Shown here piece after piece: positions 53,458 to 62,374 of a stretch of 64,000 nt of DNA. The position numbers were made by a program, and so were the translations under genes. Within the stretch, counting starts at the first letter, position 1. Every line of letters begins with the position of its first letter. The notes below the pieces were generated by a model. It did not search any database, was not told where the DNA came from, and saw only the letters and a program-made list of their open reading frames with translations. The DNA is from CAYFPO01 sp964345035 (GTDB lineage: Bacteria; Fidelibacterota; Marinisomatia; SCGC-AAA003-L08; GCA-002704045). The stretch covers positions 1 through 64,000 of the forward strand of contig CAYFPO010000007.1 in NCBI GenBank assembly GCA_964345035.1. Reading direction: 5' to 3'.

Positions 53458-54936
53458 ATGATTAGAAAACAAGTATTTCATATTGTTGGACTGATATTGA
53501 TCTTTTTGGGACTTTCAATGCTTTTCAGTGCAGCATGGAGTTTCTATTATGATTATATTCTAGGTCAGGAAGATGATCTCTACCCATTTATAAAGTCAAT
53601 TTTAATTACCATTTCAGTTGGTTCAGCATTATCTCTTTTAACCCGTCCAAAACACAAAATTGAACTCAGTAACAGAGATGGATTTGCTATTGTTACAATT
53701 GGATGGATTGCAATGGCAACCTTTAGTGCATTTCCATTATTTTTCTATGGACATGGATTTACATATGTAAATGCATTTTTTGAAGTAATGTCTGGTTTAA
53801 CAACAACCGGTGCAAGTGTATTGGGGCATTCTTCAACAATGGAAATTGAATCACTTCCCCATGGGATTCTATTCTGGAGGAGCTTCACACATTTTATTGG
53901 TGGAATGGGGATAATTGTATTCAGTATTGCAATTTTACCACTGTTAGGGATGGGAGGAGTCCAGCTTTTCAGAGCAGAAGTTGCGGGTCCAGTCGCCGAT
54001 AAACTAACTCCCCGGGTTAAGCAGACAGCTAAAATGCTTTGGAGTATATACGTGGGATTTGTATTGTTAGAAACTCTTATTCTGTGGATTGAAGGCATGG
54101 ATATACACGCAGCATTTTGTCATTCTTTCGGTACCATGGCAACTGGTGGATTTTCAACGAAAAATGCAAGTGTGGGCGCATACAATCCGCTGATACAATG
54201 GACTATTATATTTTTTATGTTTTGTGCAGCTACAAATTTTTCACTCCATTTTTTGTTCTTATCAAAAAAATCACCGGAATATACCAAAGATACTGAATTC
54301 AAATTTTATCTTGCAATGATTGGGATTTTCAGTCTCTTATTTCTTATTAATATTGTTCAATCCAATCTTTATGAATTTAACCTAAACTCTATTCGGCATT
54401 CCGTTTTTACATCAGTTTCTCTTTTAACCACAACCGGATTTGGAACAGAAAATTTTGAAAATTGGCCTGCCTTATCCAAAACATTGATATTCTTTCTGTT
54501 TTTCATCGGTGGATGTGCAGGATCTACTACAGGCGCAATGAAAATAATCAGAACAATTCTTGTCGGAAAATATCTCATGTCCGAGATCCGAAAAATGCTT
54601 CACCCGAAAGGTGTATTCCCCCTAAGGATCAGCGGAAATGTTGTACCGGATGAAATTGTTAATACAACATTGGGATTTTACCTGTTTTATATTTTTATTT
54701 TTGTGACAACAGCATTGGTATTTTCAATGTTGGGACTGGATATTGAGACTTCATTAACTGCCTCAGCTTCGGCAATTGGAAATATTGGTCCGGGTCTTGG
54801 TACAATCGGACCCTGGGAAAATTGGGGGCATTTTCCAGATTTAGCAAAATGGCTGGCTAGCTTCTGCATGCTCCTTGGAAGATTAGAAATATTTACTGTG
54901 ATGGTTTTATTCAGTCGGGGATTCTGGAAAAAATAA
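53458..54936 (+). CDS. trkH: Trk potassium uptake membrane protein TrkH
   Basis: 492-residue membrane protein with the fourfold M1-P-M2 pattern. Selectivity-loop segments TTTGASVLG, HSFGTMATGGFST, TTTGFGTENF and SAIGNIGPGLG are visible, as is the C-terminal SFCMLLGRLEIFTVMVLF. It forms the K+ translocating subunit with TrkA. Confidence 0.95.
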   Translation: MIRKQVFHIVGLILIFLGLSMLFSAAWSFYYDYILGQEDDLYPFIKSILITISVGSALSLLTRPKHKIELSNRDGFAIVTIGWIAMATFSAFPLFFYGHGFTYVNAFFEVMSGLTTTGASVLGHSSTMEIESLPHGILFWRSFTHFIGGMGIIVFSIAILPLLGMGGVQLFRAEVAGPVADKLTPRVKQTAKMLWSIYVGFVLLETLILWIEGMDIHAAFCHSFGTMATGGFSTKNASVGAYNPLIQWTIIFFMFCAATNFSLHFLFLSKKSPEYTKDTEFKFYLAMIGIFSLLFLINIVQSNLYEFNLNSIRHSVFTSVSLLTTTGFGTENFENWPALSKTLIFFLFFIGGCAGSTTGAMKIIRTILVGKYLMSEIRKMLHPKGVFPLRISGNVVPDEIVNTTLGFYLFYIFIFVTTALVFSMLGLDIETSLTASASAIGNIGPGLGTIGPWENWGHFPDLAKWLASFCMLLGRLEIFTVMVLFSRGFWKK

Positions 54937-54937
54937 A

Positions 54938-55888
54938 ATGAAATTGTGTCAGATAGATGAATTTAAAGTAGGGAAATCTGTTCAGGGGTTTTATTTATGC
55001 AAAGAAAAACAAGTAAGAAACACGCGGAATGGTGATTTATACCTTGATTTATTACTGGTGGATGGTTCGGGAAGTGTTCACGCAAAATTATGGGATCATG
55101 TTGATACGTTCATGAACAGATTTATAAAGGGGGATGCAGTTGCAGTGAAGGGAATACCTACAGAATATCACAATGAAATTCAGTTAACTATTACCCAAAT
55201 TAATAAAGCCACAAATGAAAAATATAACAAGTATGGATTTAACCCTTTACTGCTGATTCCGTCTTCAGAAATTCCACCTGAAAAATTATGGAAAGAACTC
55301 CAATCTATAATTAAAAAGATTACTGACTCAAATGTGCAGAATCTGTTAAAAATAATCTTTGACAAGCATAGAGAAATAATTTCCATATTACCTGCGTCGG
55401 TACACCATCACCATCCGGTACGTGGTGGATTTCTGGAACATATTGTATCTACAGGAAGCATTGCAGTTAAGTTAAAAAACCAATATAAAGATGTGAATAA
55501 TGATTTAGTAATTGCAGGTGTGTTGTTACATGATATTGGAAAAATTAATGGTATGACCGGTGAACTTGAATCTGATTATACTTTAGATGGTCATCTCATC
55601 GGTCACACAGTGCTCGGTTGGGAAATTGTGAAAAATGCAATTTCTGAAATTAAAGAGTTTGATGATGTTTTGGCTAAAAAGCTGGAACATATCATAATTG
55701 CCCATCAGGGAAAGCAAACAGACGGGGCTCCTCGGATTCCTAAATTTCCTGAAGCATTATTGGTTCATTATATTGACGAGATCGATGGTAAAATTGACCT
55801 AATGATACGAACTATTAAAGAGGACAATAATTTAGAGGAATGGACGGACAAAAGAAATATATTTCGTACTCAAATCTGGAAAAAATAG
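54938..55888 (+). CDS. YhaM-like 3'-5' exoribonuclease (OB fold plus HD domain)
   Basis: 316 residues. The N-terminal OB-fold part (about 8-95) resembles nucleic-acid-binding domains. The HD domain (about 155-290) shows HHHPVRGGFLEHIVS, LLHDIGKI near 198 and HIIIAHQGKQTDGAPRIPKFPEALLVHYIDEIDGKI split by the usual spacing. Such proteins degrade RNA and single-stranded DNA. It begins one base after trkH. Confidence 0.86.
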   Translation: MKLCQIDEFKVGKSVQGFYLCKEKQVRNTRNGDLYLDLLLVDGSGSVHAKLWDHVDTFMNRFIKGDAVAVKGIPTEYHNEIQLTITQINKATNEKYNKYGFNPLLLIPSSEIPPEKLWKELQSIIKKITDSNVQNLLKIIFDKHREIISILPASVHHHHPVRGGFLEHIVSTGSIAVKLKNQYKDVNNDLVIAGVLLHDIGKINGMTGELESDYTLDGHLIGHTVLGWEIVKNAISEIKEFDDVLAKKLEHIIIAHQGKQTDGAPRIPKFPEALLVHYIDEIDGKIDLMIRTIKEDNNLEEWTDKRNIFRTQIWKK

Positions 55889-55943
55889 TTCAAATATTTA
55901 ACAGCAGATTGGTTAAATTTCATTTAAAATAACGAAGGGAAAA

Positions 55944-56468
55944 ATGAAAAATATCAAAAATATTACAATTACCGGCATCATACTGGTTGCGGTAGTTTCA
56001 AGATTTATACCACATCCGCCGAATTTTACGCCTATTCTTGCAATTTGCATGTTCAGTGGGATCATGTTTCAGGATAAAAAATTAAGTTTCCTGATTCCAA
56101 TTATTATGATGGTAATTAGTGATGCATTTCTTGGATTTCACAATAATTTGTTTTGGGTGTATGGAACATTACTTCTCATAGTTGGTATGGGCATATATAT
56201 GCAAGATAAAGTTAAATTACCCACTGTAATTTTAGGTGTAACATCAAGTTCGATAGGCTTTTTTCTAATCACTAATTTTGGTGTGTGGCTGGGGAGTATT
56301 TCATATCCCCAAACATTGTCAGGATTAGCATTATGTTATACTGCTGGGATTCCTTTCCTGAAAAATACAATCCTAAGTAATTTCCTGTTTTCCGGGATAT
56401 TTTTTGCCGTATATAGTATAGTAAGTAGAATCATCCCGGAATTGAAATTCAATCCTCAACAACATTAA
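55944..56468 (+). CDS. DUF6580 family putative membrane transporter
   Basis: 174 residues with five to six hydrophobic segments. The signature VSRFIPHPPNFTPILAICMFSG near 13-34 and MMVISDAFLGFHNN near 55-68 fit the DUF6580 putative transport family, which has the size and layout of small vitamin-uptake membrane components. Its proximity to a cobalamin-riboswitch gene suggests a role in B12 or precursor uptake, but this is inference. AAGGGAAA precedes the ATG. Confidence 0.7.
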   Translation: MKNIKNITITGIILVAVVSRFIPHPPNFTPILAICMFSGIMFQDKKLSFLIPIIMMVISDAFLGFHNNLFWVYGTLLLIVGMGIYMQDKVKLPTVILGVTSSSIGFFLITNFGVWLGSISYPQTLSGLALCYTAGIPFLKNTILSNFLFSGIFFAVYSIVSRIIPELKFNPQQH

Positions 56469-56469
56469 T

Positions 56470-58014
56470 TTGAAAAAATATAATCATTTCTATTTCAAAA
56501 ACCGCTCTTATCCGGAGCGGTTTTTACTTTTAGTACTATTCATCATCTCTTCATTACTAATCGGAAATGAATCTCAATTTATATCTATTCAAACAGATCA
56601 GACAGGACAATCACAGTTTTTGATTGATATAAATTCACCGGGGTATTTCCCCGATATTAAAATTGGATCTATTCGATATGATGGTACCTTAAATCTACCT
56701 ATAGGAATCTACAAAATTACTGAATTTCCTCACTCATCAAATTCAGATACAAACGAAGTAAGAAATTTTTTCAACTGGAAACAAGGCGATTTTGAGTATA
56801 GAGAAATCAGCATTGGAGCAAAGTCTGCAAGTATTGATAGCGGCAGGATTCGCTTTTCCGGATTTGGCAGGTCGTTTCCCGGGAATGACGGCAGATTGGG
56901 ACCACCCGGCTCTGATTATAAAGGAAATGTACTACAGAATTATTTATTAGAATATGAAAAGGAATATAGAAATGGTGAATTTACTTCCGGATTCGCCTAC
57001 CATAAGGAAAATGTGGGTTTACCGACAGTTGGTTCTTCAAACGGATTTAGAAACACTGAGTCTTTCCATCTAAGTACCGATTACAATGTTAAATTGAAAA
57101 AAATGAACATCGTCTCCTCATCAGCTTTCCAAATTGGAACTTTTGACAGGGAGGGGCATACTGCAGAATATTTGGTTAAATGGCTGGATGTTTCAGGAGA
57201 TTATGAACTGAATGATAATAATTGGTTCATCATTCAATATTCTGGTAAAAAACTATCGGTTGAATCAAAGGAATTACTCCAGGATATTTCAAGTATTGCA
57301 ATTAATCATACAAAACTAAATTATTTTTATCATAAACCAACTTTTGGAATTTCAGTAAGCATTGATGCTCTTGGGTCAACAGTTTTTCCGGGAATTGAGA
57401 TTAGTAAAAACCTGTTTGATTTTCAATTTTCCATAAAACGCAGTATTGCCAATGAAATGAATACTACGGATTCTTTAAAATTCACCAATGTGTCTGTAAT
57501 AAATAATAATGTTTCAGTAAAATATAATTCAGATCGCTTCTTGCATTTTAATACAAAAATTACCGGGATGTATTTAGAATGGGATAAATATCAATTCCCC
57601 GGAATTTCAGGTCAATTCCAAATTTCTCAACCATGGATATCTTTATCGGGAGAAGGTGTCTATTATAATTCTCAGGATATATTGGTAAGTCGATATGGAC
57701 ATTTATCTGCTAATCTGCATCCGGTTTTATGGTGGACTGACAGATACAGATTTTCTGCAGGGATAGAAGGCATTTATTATCATTTGCCAGGTACATTTAC
57801 TCTTGATCTAAATTCCATTACCGGTGTTACAAATGAAATAGCAAACCCTGCAAATGTTGGATTTATTAATTGGAAATTTGGATTGAAGGTAAAAAATTTC
57901 AGTCTGACATATTATACAAGTTTCCTGTCAAATCAGGAAATAAATATATCACCAGCCATTATCCCGATAGAGCCTTTCTCATATTTGGCAGTTGATTGGC
58001 GATTTATAAATTAA
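56470..58014 (+). CDS. Outer-membrane beta-barrel protein, unknown family
   Basis: 514 residues with a TTG start 1 base after the DUF6580 stop. The signal peptide has a long basic start and the core FLLLVLFIISSLLIG near 18-32. The rest is a series of alternating beta strands rich in aromatics, ending DWRFIN with a penultimate Ile-Asn after aromatic residues. There is no TonB box or plug domain, so it is not a BtuB-type receptor. An intrinsic-terminator hairpin lies inside codons 10-19. No later in-frame start exists in the signal region. Confidence 0.65.
   Translation: MKKYNHFYFKNRSYPERFLLLVLFIISSLLIGNESQFISIQTDQTGQSQFLIDINSPGYFPDIKIGSIRYDGTLNLPIGIYKITEFPHSSNSDTNEVRNFFNWKQGDFEYREISIGAKSASIDSGRIRFSGFGRSFPGNDGRLGPPGSDYKGNVLQNYLLEYEKEYRNGEFTSGFAYHKENVGLPTVGSSNGFRNTESFHLSTDYNVKLKKMNIVSSSAFQIGTFDREGHTAEYLVKWLDVSGDYELNDNNWFIIQYSGKKLSVESKELLQDISSIAINHTKLNYFYHKPTFGISVSIDALGSTVFPGIEISKNLFDFQFSIKRSIANEMNTTDSLKFTNVSVINNNVSVKYNSDRFLHFNTKITGMYLEWDKYQFPGISGQFQISQPWISLSGEGVYYNSQDILVSRYGHLSANLHPVLWWTDRYRFSAGIEGIYYHLPGTFTLDLNSITGVTNEIANPANVGFINWKFGLKVKNFSLTYYTSFLSNQEINISPAIIPIEPFSYLAVDWRFIN
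56497..56525 (+). terminator. Intrinsic terminator inside the start of the barrel gene
   Basis: AAAAACCGCTC (56497-56507) pairs perfectly over 11 bp with GAGCGGTTTTT (56515-56525) around TTATCCG. It lies 29 bases after the DUF6580 stop codon and within the first 20 codons of the next gene, so it could end the upstream transcript or attenuate the barrel gene unless ribosomes cover it. Confidence 0.75.
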
Positions 58015-58016
58015 AT

Positions 58017-59303
58017 TTATTTCATTAACAGCATTTTACCGGTTTTAGTGCCACTTGAAGTAGATAATCTGTAAAAATAGGGTCCTGATACTTCATTTTT
58101 AAAACTAACTTTCACCGAATTCATCCCAGGTGAAAATATAGATTGTTTCTCTGCAAAAATTTGTGTACCAAGTGCATTATATACAGATAATGTCACATTA
58201 TCTGGTGTATCCAGAAAAAATGAAATTGTAGTTTCCGGATTGAATGGATTTGGATAATTTCCAAATAGTTTAAATTCATCCGGAGAGATTATTTGTTCGG
58301 TAATGGATAATGGAGAATTCCAAAATGCAAAGGAACCGGGTATGCCTCCAACTGAATGCCTTACCACTTCATTGCTGTTAGAATCCAGAACCACCACTTC
58401 ATCCGGTGCAATAAAATCATCTGAAAGTCCCAGATAAACATATTCACCGTTTGCAGCCATTGAATATACATACTCAAAATCTTCAGTACCTATTCTGGTT
58501 TCTGGAATAATTTCCAGATTTTCATCCAGCTTAGCAATACCACCATTCCAGGTTCTATACACCGAACCCTGATAGGTAGTTATATCACCGCCACATAAAG
58601 CCAAACTATTCACACCATAATTCTGGATTGTAATTTCTCCTGTGGATAGATTAATGGATGATGTGCCGGTAAATTGTGTCCAGGACTCGTCATAAAATAT
58701 GCGTGCGATATAAAGTACGCCATCGTGCAGCACCATTTGGCCGGGTCCCGTACCTACATCATAAGTAGTCACAACCGTGTTGGATTCCGGGTCAATTGCA
58801 GCCACCAGGTTCCCATCACTCCAATCGGAATGTAGTACGATGGATACATAAATCAGATTACCGTCTGTTACCATCATCTCAGGTAATCCGTCAACCGGAA
58901 TGGAAGTGATGAAATTATAAGTTGTCATATCAATTATAGAAATTGATTGTGTATCCCATTCGGTTAAATATCCGTAATTGCCTAAAACAAGCAATTCTCT
59001 TGGCACTGAATTATTAGTGTCTATTGTTTGGGAATAGGTAATGCTTCCGTCATCTTCCTCAATATCATACACACGAATCTGACTTGAGCCATTCAGGATA
59101 ACGTAGAGTGTATTGTCAACAACGGTCATAGATTGCCCGACATTCCCGATGGGATTGTCTATTGCTTCTGTGATTTCAAAATTTCCATTTTCAACCCACA
59201 GAGAAGCATCATTTGAGTAGAAGTCCCCTTCACACAGAATAAATGCAGATTCAGCTGAAATTGCAATGGAAATCATAAAGATTAATTGGATCAGTATTTT
59301 CAT
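58017..59303 (-). CDS. BtuG-like surface beta-propeller, putative cobalamin-binding, T9SS tag
   Basis: 428 residues from the ATG at 59303, with AGGAG 8 bases before it. Signal peptide KILIQLIFMISIAISA. The mature start FILCEGDFYSNDASLW resembles the opening of YncE/DUF5074-type propellers such as BtuG of Bacteroides, the surface B12-binding protein. Propeller-like repeats follow to about 340 (VVDNTLYVILNGSSQIRVYD, GNYGYLTEWDTQSISIIDM, DGVLYIARIFYD). The end is a T9SS tag (NYPNPFNPETTISF ... GKMLLMK). A cobalamin riboswitch sits in the leader. BtuG in Bacteroides is a lipoprotein; here anchoring would be by T9SS. Confidence 0.72.
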   Translation of the reverse strand: MKILIQLIFMISIAISAESAFILCEGDFYSNDASLWVENGNFEITEAIDNPIGNVGQSMTVVDNTLYVILNGSSQIRVYDIEEDDGSITYSQTIDTNNSVPRELLVLGNYGYLTEWDTQSISIIDMTTYNFITSIPVDGLPEMMVTDGNLIYVSIVLHSDWSDGNLVAAIDPESNTVVTTYDVGTGPGQMVLHDGVLYIARIFYDESWTQFTGTSSINLSTGEITIQNYGVNSLALCGGDITTYQGSVYRTWNGGIAKLDENLEIIPETRIGTEDFEYVYSMAANGEYVYLGLSDDFIAPDEVVVLDSNSNEVVRHSVGGIPGSFAFWNSPLSITEQIISPDEFKLFGNYPNPFNPETTISFFLDTPDNVTLSVYNALGTQIFAEKQSIFSPGMNSVKVSFKNEVSGPYFYRLSTSSGTKTGKMLLMK

Positions 59304-59319
59304 TTTTACTCCTTTAAAC

Positions 59320-59349
59320 AAAAAACCCACAATCGTGAATCAAGTGGGT
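59320..59349 (-). terminator. Riboswitch expression-platform terminator
   Basis: On the - strand ACCCAC (59349-59344) pairs with GTGGGT (59330-59325) and is followed by a T run (to 59320), just downstream of the cobalamin aptamer and 17 bases before the start codon. It fits transcriptional control by the riboswitch. Confidence 0.8.
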
Positions 59350-59376
59350 AATTTAAATTTCCTGACCTTAATCCAC

Positions 59377-59508
59377 GAAGGTAATATAGAAAGTGAAAGT
59401 ATCTGGCTTGTCCCATGCAGGGGCTTCACAGTTGCGGGTCAGCTTCGGATTTCAACCGAATTCCTTCCAGTTAGTATGATTGAATTTACAGGCTAAGTTA
59501 CTACCTCA
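59377..59508 (-). promoter_or_regulatory. Cobalamin (B12) riboswitch
   Basis: The - strand carries the conserved cobalamin aptamer elements in order: an outer stem (59507-59502 with 59383-59378), GGAAGGAATTCGGTTGAAAT with the CCGAAGCTG hairpin closure, the ACCCGCAACTGTG segment and the later AAGCCAGATACTTTCAC B12-box-like stretch. It is about 130 bases long. It lies in the leader of the BtuG-like gene. Bound cobalamin would be expected to favour the terminator at 59320-59349. Confidence 0.88.
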
Positions 59509-59618
59509 GAAACAATTATTTTTTCAATTTATTATGAAATTACCCAATGATTTATACCTGTTTATCCAAGTAACTTATAAGCTGATTTTAAACTAATATT
59601 TTACTAAAGGAGGCTAAA

Positions 59619-59948
59619 ATGAGTGAATTTATAAGTGAATTTACAGATGAAAATTTCACTGAAGAAGTGCTTCAATCCCCAGTTCCTGTATTGGTTGATT
59701 TCTGGGCTGAATGGTGTGGACCTTGTAGAGCACTGAATCCGGTTATTGAAGAAATTTCAAAAGAATATAACAGCAAAATAAAATGTGGAAAGGTGAATGT
59801 GGACCATAGTCCAAACACTGCATCAAGTTACGGGATAAGAAGTATTCCCAGTTTATTATTTTTTAATGATGGAAAAGTCAGTGAACAATTGGTTGGTGCT
59901 GTGCCAAAAAATCAAATTACTAATATTTTGGACGGGTTAACAAAATAG
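59619..59948 (+). CDS. trxA: Thioredoxin
   Basis: 109 residues with the active site WAEWCGPCRALNPV near 30-43 and the cis-Pro loop IRSIPSLLFFNDG near 71-83. AAAGGAGG precedes the ATG. It reduces protein disulfides and is paired with trxB 7 bases downstream. Confidence 0.95.
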   Translation: MSEFISEFTDENFTEEVLQSPVPVLVDFWAEWCGPCRALNPVIEEISKEYNSKIKCGKVNVDHSPNTASSYGIRSIPSLLFFNDGKVSEQLVGAVPKNQITNILDGLTK

Positions 59949-59955
59949 GACATTA

Positions 59956-60891
59956 ATGGTTGAAAATGTAACAATTATTGGATCAGGACCGGCAGGGTTG
60001 ACTGCTGCATTGTATACAGCCCGAGCCGGATTAAACCCCATTGTTTTTGAGGGGCAGCAGCCGGGAGGACAGTTGACTATTACAACAGATGTAGAAAATT
60101 ATCCTGGATTTCCGGAAGGTATTATGGGACCAGATCTTATGGATATTTTTCGAAAACAGGCACAGCGATTTGGTGCAAGAACAGTTTTTGAACATATTAC
60201 AAAGGTAGATTTTTCTACGCAGCCATTTAAAGTATGGTCTGGTGGAAAATTAGTAGAATCGAAAACTATCATTCTCAGTACCGGAGCTACGGCACGGTTG
60301 TTAGGATTGGAATCCGAATCTAAACTGATGGGGCATGGTGTTTCCGCCTGTGCAACATGTGATGGATATTTCTTTAAGGGAAAAAAGATATTGGTTGTCG
60401 GCGGGGGAGACTCTGCAGCAGAAGAGGCGCTATTCCTGACAAAATTTGCATCCACTGTAACTCTAGTACACAGACGGGATGAATTGAGAGCATCAAAAAT
60501 AATGCAGACGAGAGTCTTGGAACATCCAAAGATTGAAATAGCATGGAATTCTGTCATCACTGAATTCCATGGTGATCCTTCTGAAGGTGGATTGAACAGT
60601 GTTTCCATCCAGGATACTGTGTCTGGTGATTCAAGAATAGACAAGTGTGATGGAGTATTTCTTGCGATTGGTCATGTGCCGAATTCTCAGGTATTTAGTG
60701 ATCAGATCGAAGTTGATAAAAATGGATACGTCATTACAAAAAATAATTCTACTGCAACATCAATACCCGGAGTATTTGCTGCAGGTGACCTGCAGGACCA
60801 TAAATACCGACAGGCAGTGACGGCTGCAGGAACCGGATGTATGGCTGCGATAGATGCAGAAAAATATCTTGAATCACTGAATCACTCCTGA
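59956..60891 (+). CDS. trxB: Thioredoxin reductase
   Basis: 311 residues. FAD motif IIGSGPAGLTAALYTARAG near 6-24, redox CATC in SACATCDGYFF near 131-141, NADPH motif VVGGGDSAAEEALFL near 149-163 and the C-terminal GVFAAGDLQDHKYRQAVTAAGTG in family form. Recycles TrxA with NADPH. Confidence 0.95.
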   Translation: MVENVTIIGSGPAGLTAALYTARAGLNPIVFEGQQPGGQLTITTDVENYPGFPEGIMGPDLMDIFRKQAQRFGARTVFEHITKVDFSTQPFKVWSGGKLVESKTIILSTGATARLLGLESESKLMGHGVSACATCDGYFFKGKKILVVGGGDSAAEEALFLTKFASTVTLVHRRDELRASKIMQTRVLEHPKIEIAWNSVITEFHGDPSEGGLNSVSIQDTVSGDSRIDKCDGVFLAIGHVPNSQVFSDQIEVDKNGYVITKNNSTATSIPGVFAAGDLQDHKYRQAVTAAGTGCMAAIDAEKYLESLNHS

Positions 60892-60976
60892 ATTATCCAA
60901 TAATCAAACTGTTACATATCAACTTATTCAACTATTATCAATAATATTTATTGAAAATTAATTCCTGATATTTAAC

Positions 60977-61702
60977 ATGAAAAAAGTAATCCTAATTGTA
61001 ACAGGTCCAACACAGAAATCAATTGCAAAAAGAGTTGGAGACAAATTAGACTGGTATTCTCGATTAATCTCCAGTGAAGGAGTGCAAATTGATGTACGGG
61101 AAGTATATTTGAATGATGTCATTCATCCGGATGAAGGAGATGGGTGGATCATTACCGGTAGTGAATATTCGGTTGTCGATGATGACTATCCCTGGCTTGA
61201 ATCCCTTGAAAAGGCAGTTAGGGAAGCTATTAAACAAAAAAAACCCATGTTGGGAATCTGTTTTGGACATCAACTCATAGCCAAAGCATTGAATGGAAAA
61301 GTATGGCAGAATCCTCACGGTTGGGAAGTGGGAGGCTGCACAGTACAATTAACAGAAGCCGGTAGATTGTCACCAGTTTTTGAGGGTTTACCAAAAAAAT
61401 TCCCTTGTGCTGAAACCCACAGGGATGCGGTGCTGGAGCTATCTGATGGATGTATCGAGCTGGCATCCAATTCCATGGGGATACAGGCGTTCCAATATGG
61501 CAATTCAGTGTTCTGTGTTCAATTCCATCCTGAATTTACTCAGGAAATAATGCAGGAGTATGTTCAATTTAGATTACAAGCAGGAATACCTGTAATATCA
61601 CCGGATATACCTGATCTTTCTCACACAGAGAAAATATTTACTAATTTTTTACAACATACAATTTTAGGAGAGAAAAATGCAAATTCCATTATATACGATT
61701 AA
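60977..61702 (+). CDS. Class I glutamine amidotransferase-like protein
   Basis: 241 residues of the GMP-synthase-like GATase fold. The nucleophile Cys is in MLGICFGHQLIAKAL near 91-105 and the His-Glu pair in CVQFHPEFTQEI near 173-184. It may hydrolyse gamma-glutamyl amides rather than supply GMP synthase. Its 3' end overlaps the ABC ATPase gene by 26 bases, suggesting tight coupling. Confidence 0.83.
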   Translation: MKKVILIVTGPTQKSIAKRVGDKLDWYSRLISSEGVQIDVREVYLNDVIHPDEGDGWIITGSEYSVVDDDYPWLESLEKAVREAIKQKKPMLGICFGHQLIAKALNGKVWQNPHGWEVGGCTVQLTEAGRLSPVFEGLPKKFPCAETHRDAVLELSDGCIELASNSMGIQAFQYGNSVFCVQFHPEFTQEIMQEYVQFRLQAGIPVISPDIPDLSHTEKIFTNFLQHTILGEKNANSIIYD

Positions 61703-62372
61703 AAATTTACTGATTCAAAAAGGTGAACTCAGAAGATTATCTGTAAAATCATTTGATCTGCATAGAGGAGCAGTTTATGTAATTTCAGGCAAGCCGGGTT
61801 CAGGAAAAACCACATTTATTCAATCGCTGCTAAAGGATGTTAAATTGAACGAAGGCGAAATCCTATTCGAGGGGAAAGATATAAAATCTATTAGTAAATC
61901 AACTTTCCAATCTGAATTAATGTATGTTCCACAAACCTGCAGCAGGAATTGGGGTACTGTAGAGAACTATATGCTGAAAATAATTGGCAGAAGTCCTCAC
62001 CGCAAGGATAATGCAAAGAAACATATGGAAAAAATAGCCAGGCAATTGAACTGTACACATTTGGTTGGCAGGAAGATGCGTGACCTCACTCCGGGTCAGT
62101 TAAGATGGGTGATGATTGCTGCTGCAATTGCATCCGACACAAAGGTGATGATCATTGATGAGGTAGAACAGCATCTTACAAAAGATATGCTGAAAACATT
62201 GAATAAGATACTATACAGAAAATGCAATCACGATGGTGTGAGTATTATTTTAAGTACATTGAATCCAGACTTGTTGTCTAATATTACATCAGTTTCCATT
62301 ACACTATCCGATGGTAGAATCACCAGCGTGAGAAGTTCCGGTAAAAAGAATTCTAAATTCAAAAGGAACTAA
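61677..62372 (+). CDS. ABC transporter-type ATP-binding protein, orphan
   Basis: 231 residues. Walker A GKPGSGKTT is near 38-46, the Q loop in YVPQTCSRNW near 83, an altered signature LTPGQLRWVMIAAA near 138 where LSGGQ is usual, Walker B KVMIIDEVEQH near 157 and an H-loop-like LSTLNPD with no His. No membrane partner gene adjoins it, so it may have a regulatory or non-transport role. AGGAGA precedes its ATG inside the amidotransferase gene. Confidence 0.78.
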   Translation: MQIPLYTIKNLLIQKGELRRLSVKSFDLHRGAVYVISGKPGSGKTTFIQSLLKDVKLNEGEILFEGKDIKSISKSTFQSELMYVPQTCSRNWGTVENYMLKIIGRSPHRKDNAKKHMEKIARQLNCTHLVGRKMRDLTPGQLRWVMIAAAIASDTKVMIIDEVEQHLTKDMLKTLNKILYRKCNHDGVSIILSTLNPDLLSNITSVSITLSDGRITSVRSSGKKNSKFKRN

Positions 62373-62374
62373 CC

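Noticed and set aside
56470..58014. BtuB-type TonB-dependent cobalamin receptor
   Set aside because: No TonB box or plug domain and the protein is short for the family; only a barrel-like strand pattern is visible.
60938..60954. TCAATAA/TTATTGA inverted repeat after trxB
   Set aside because: All A/T stem of 7 bp without a T run; expected by chance in AT-rich DNA.
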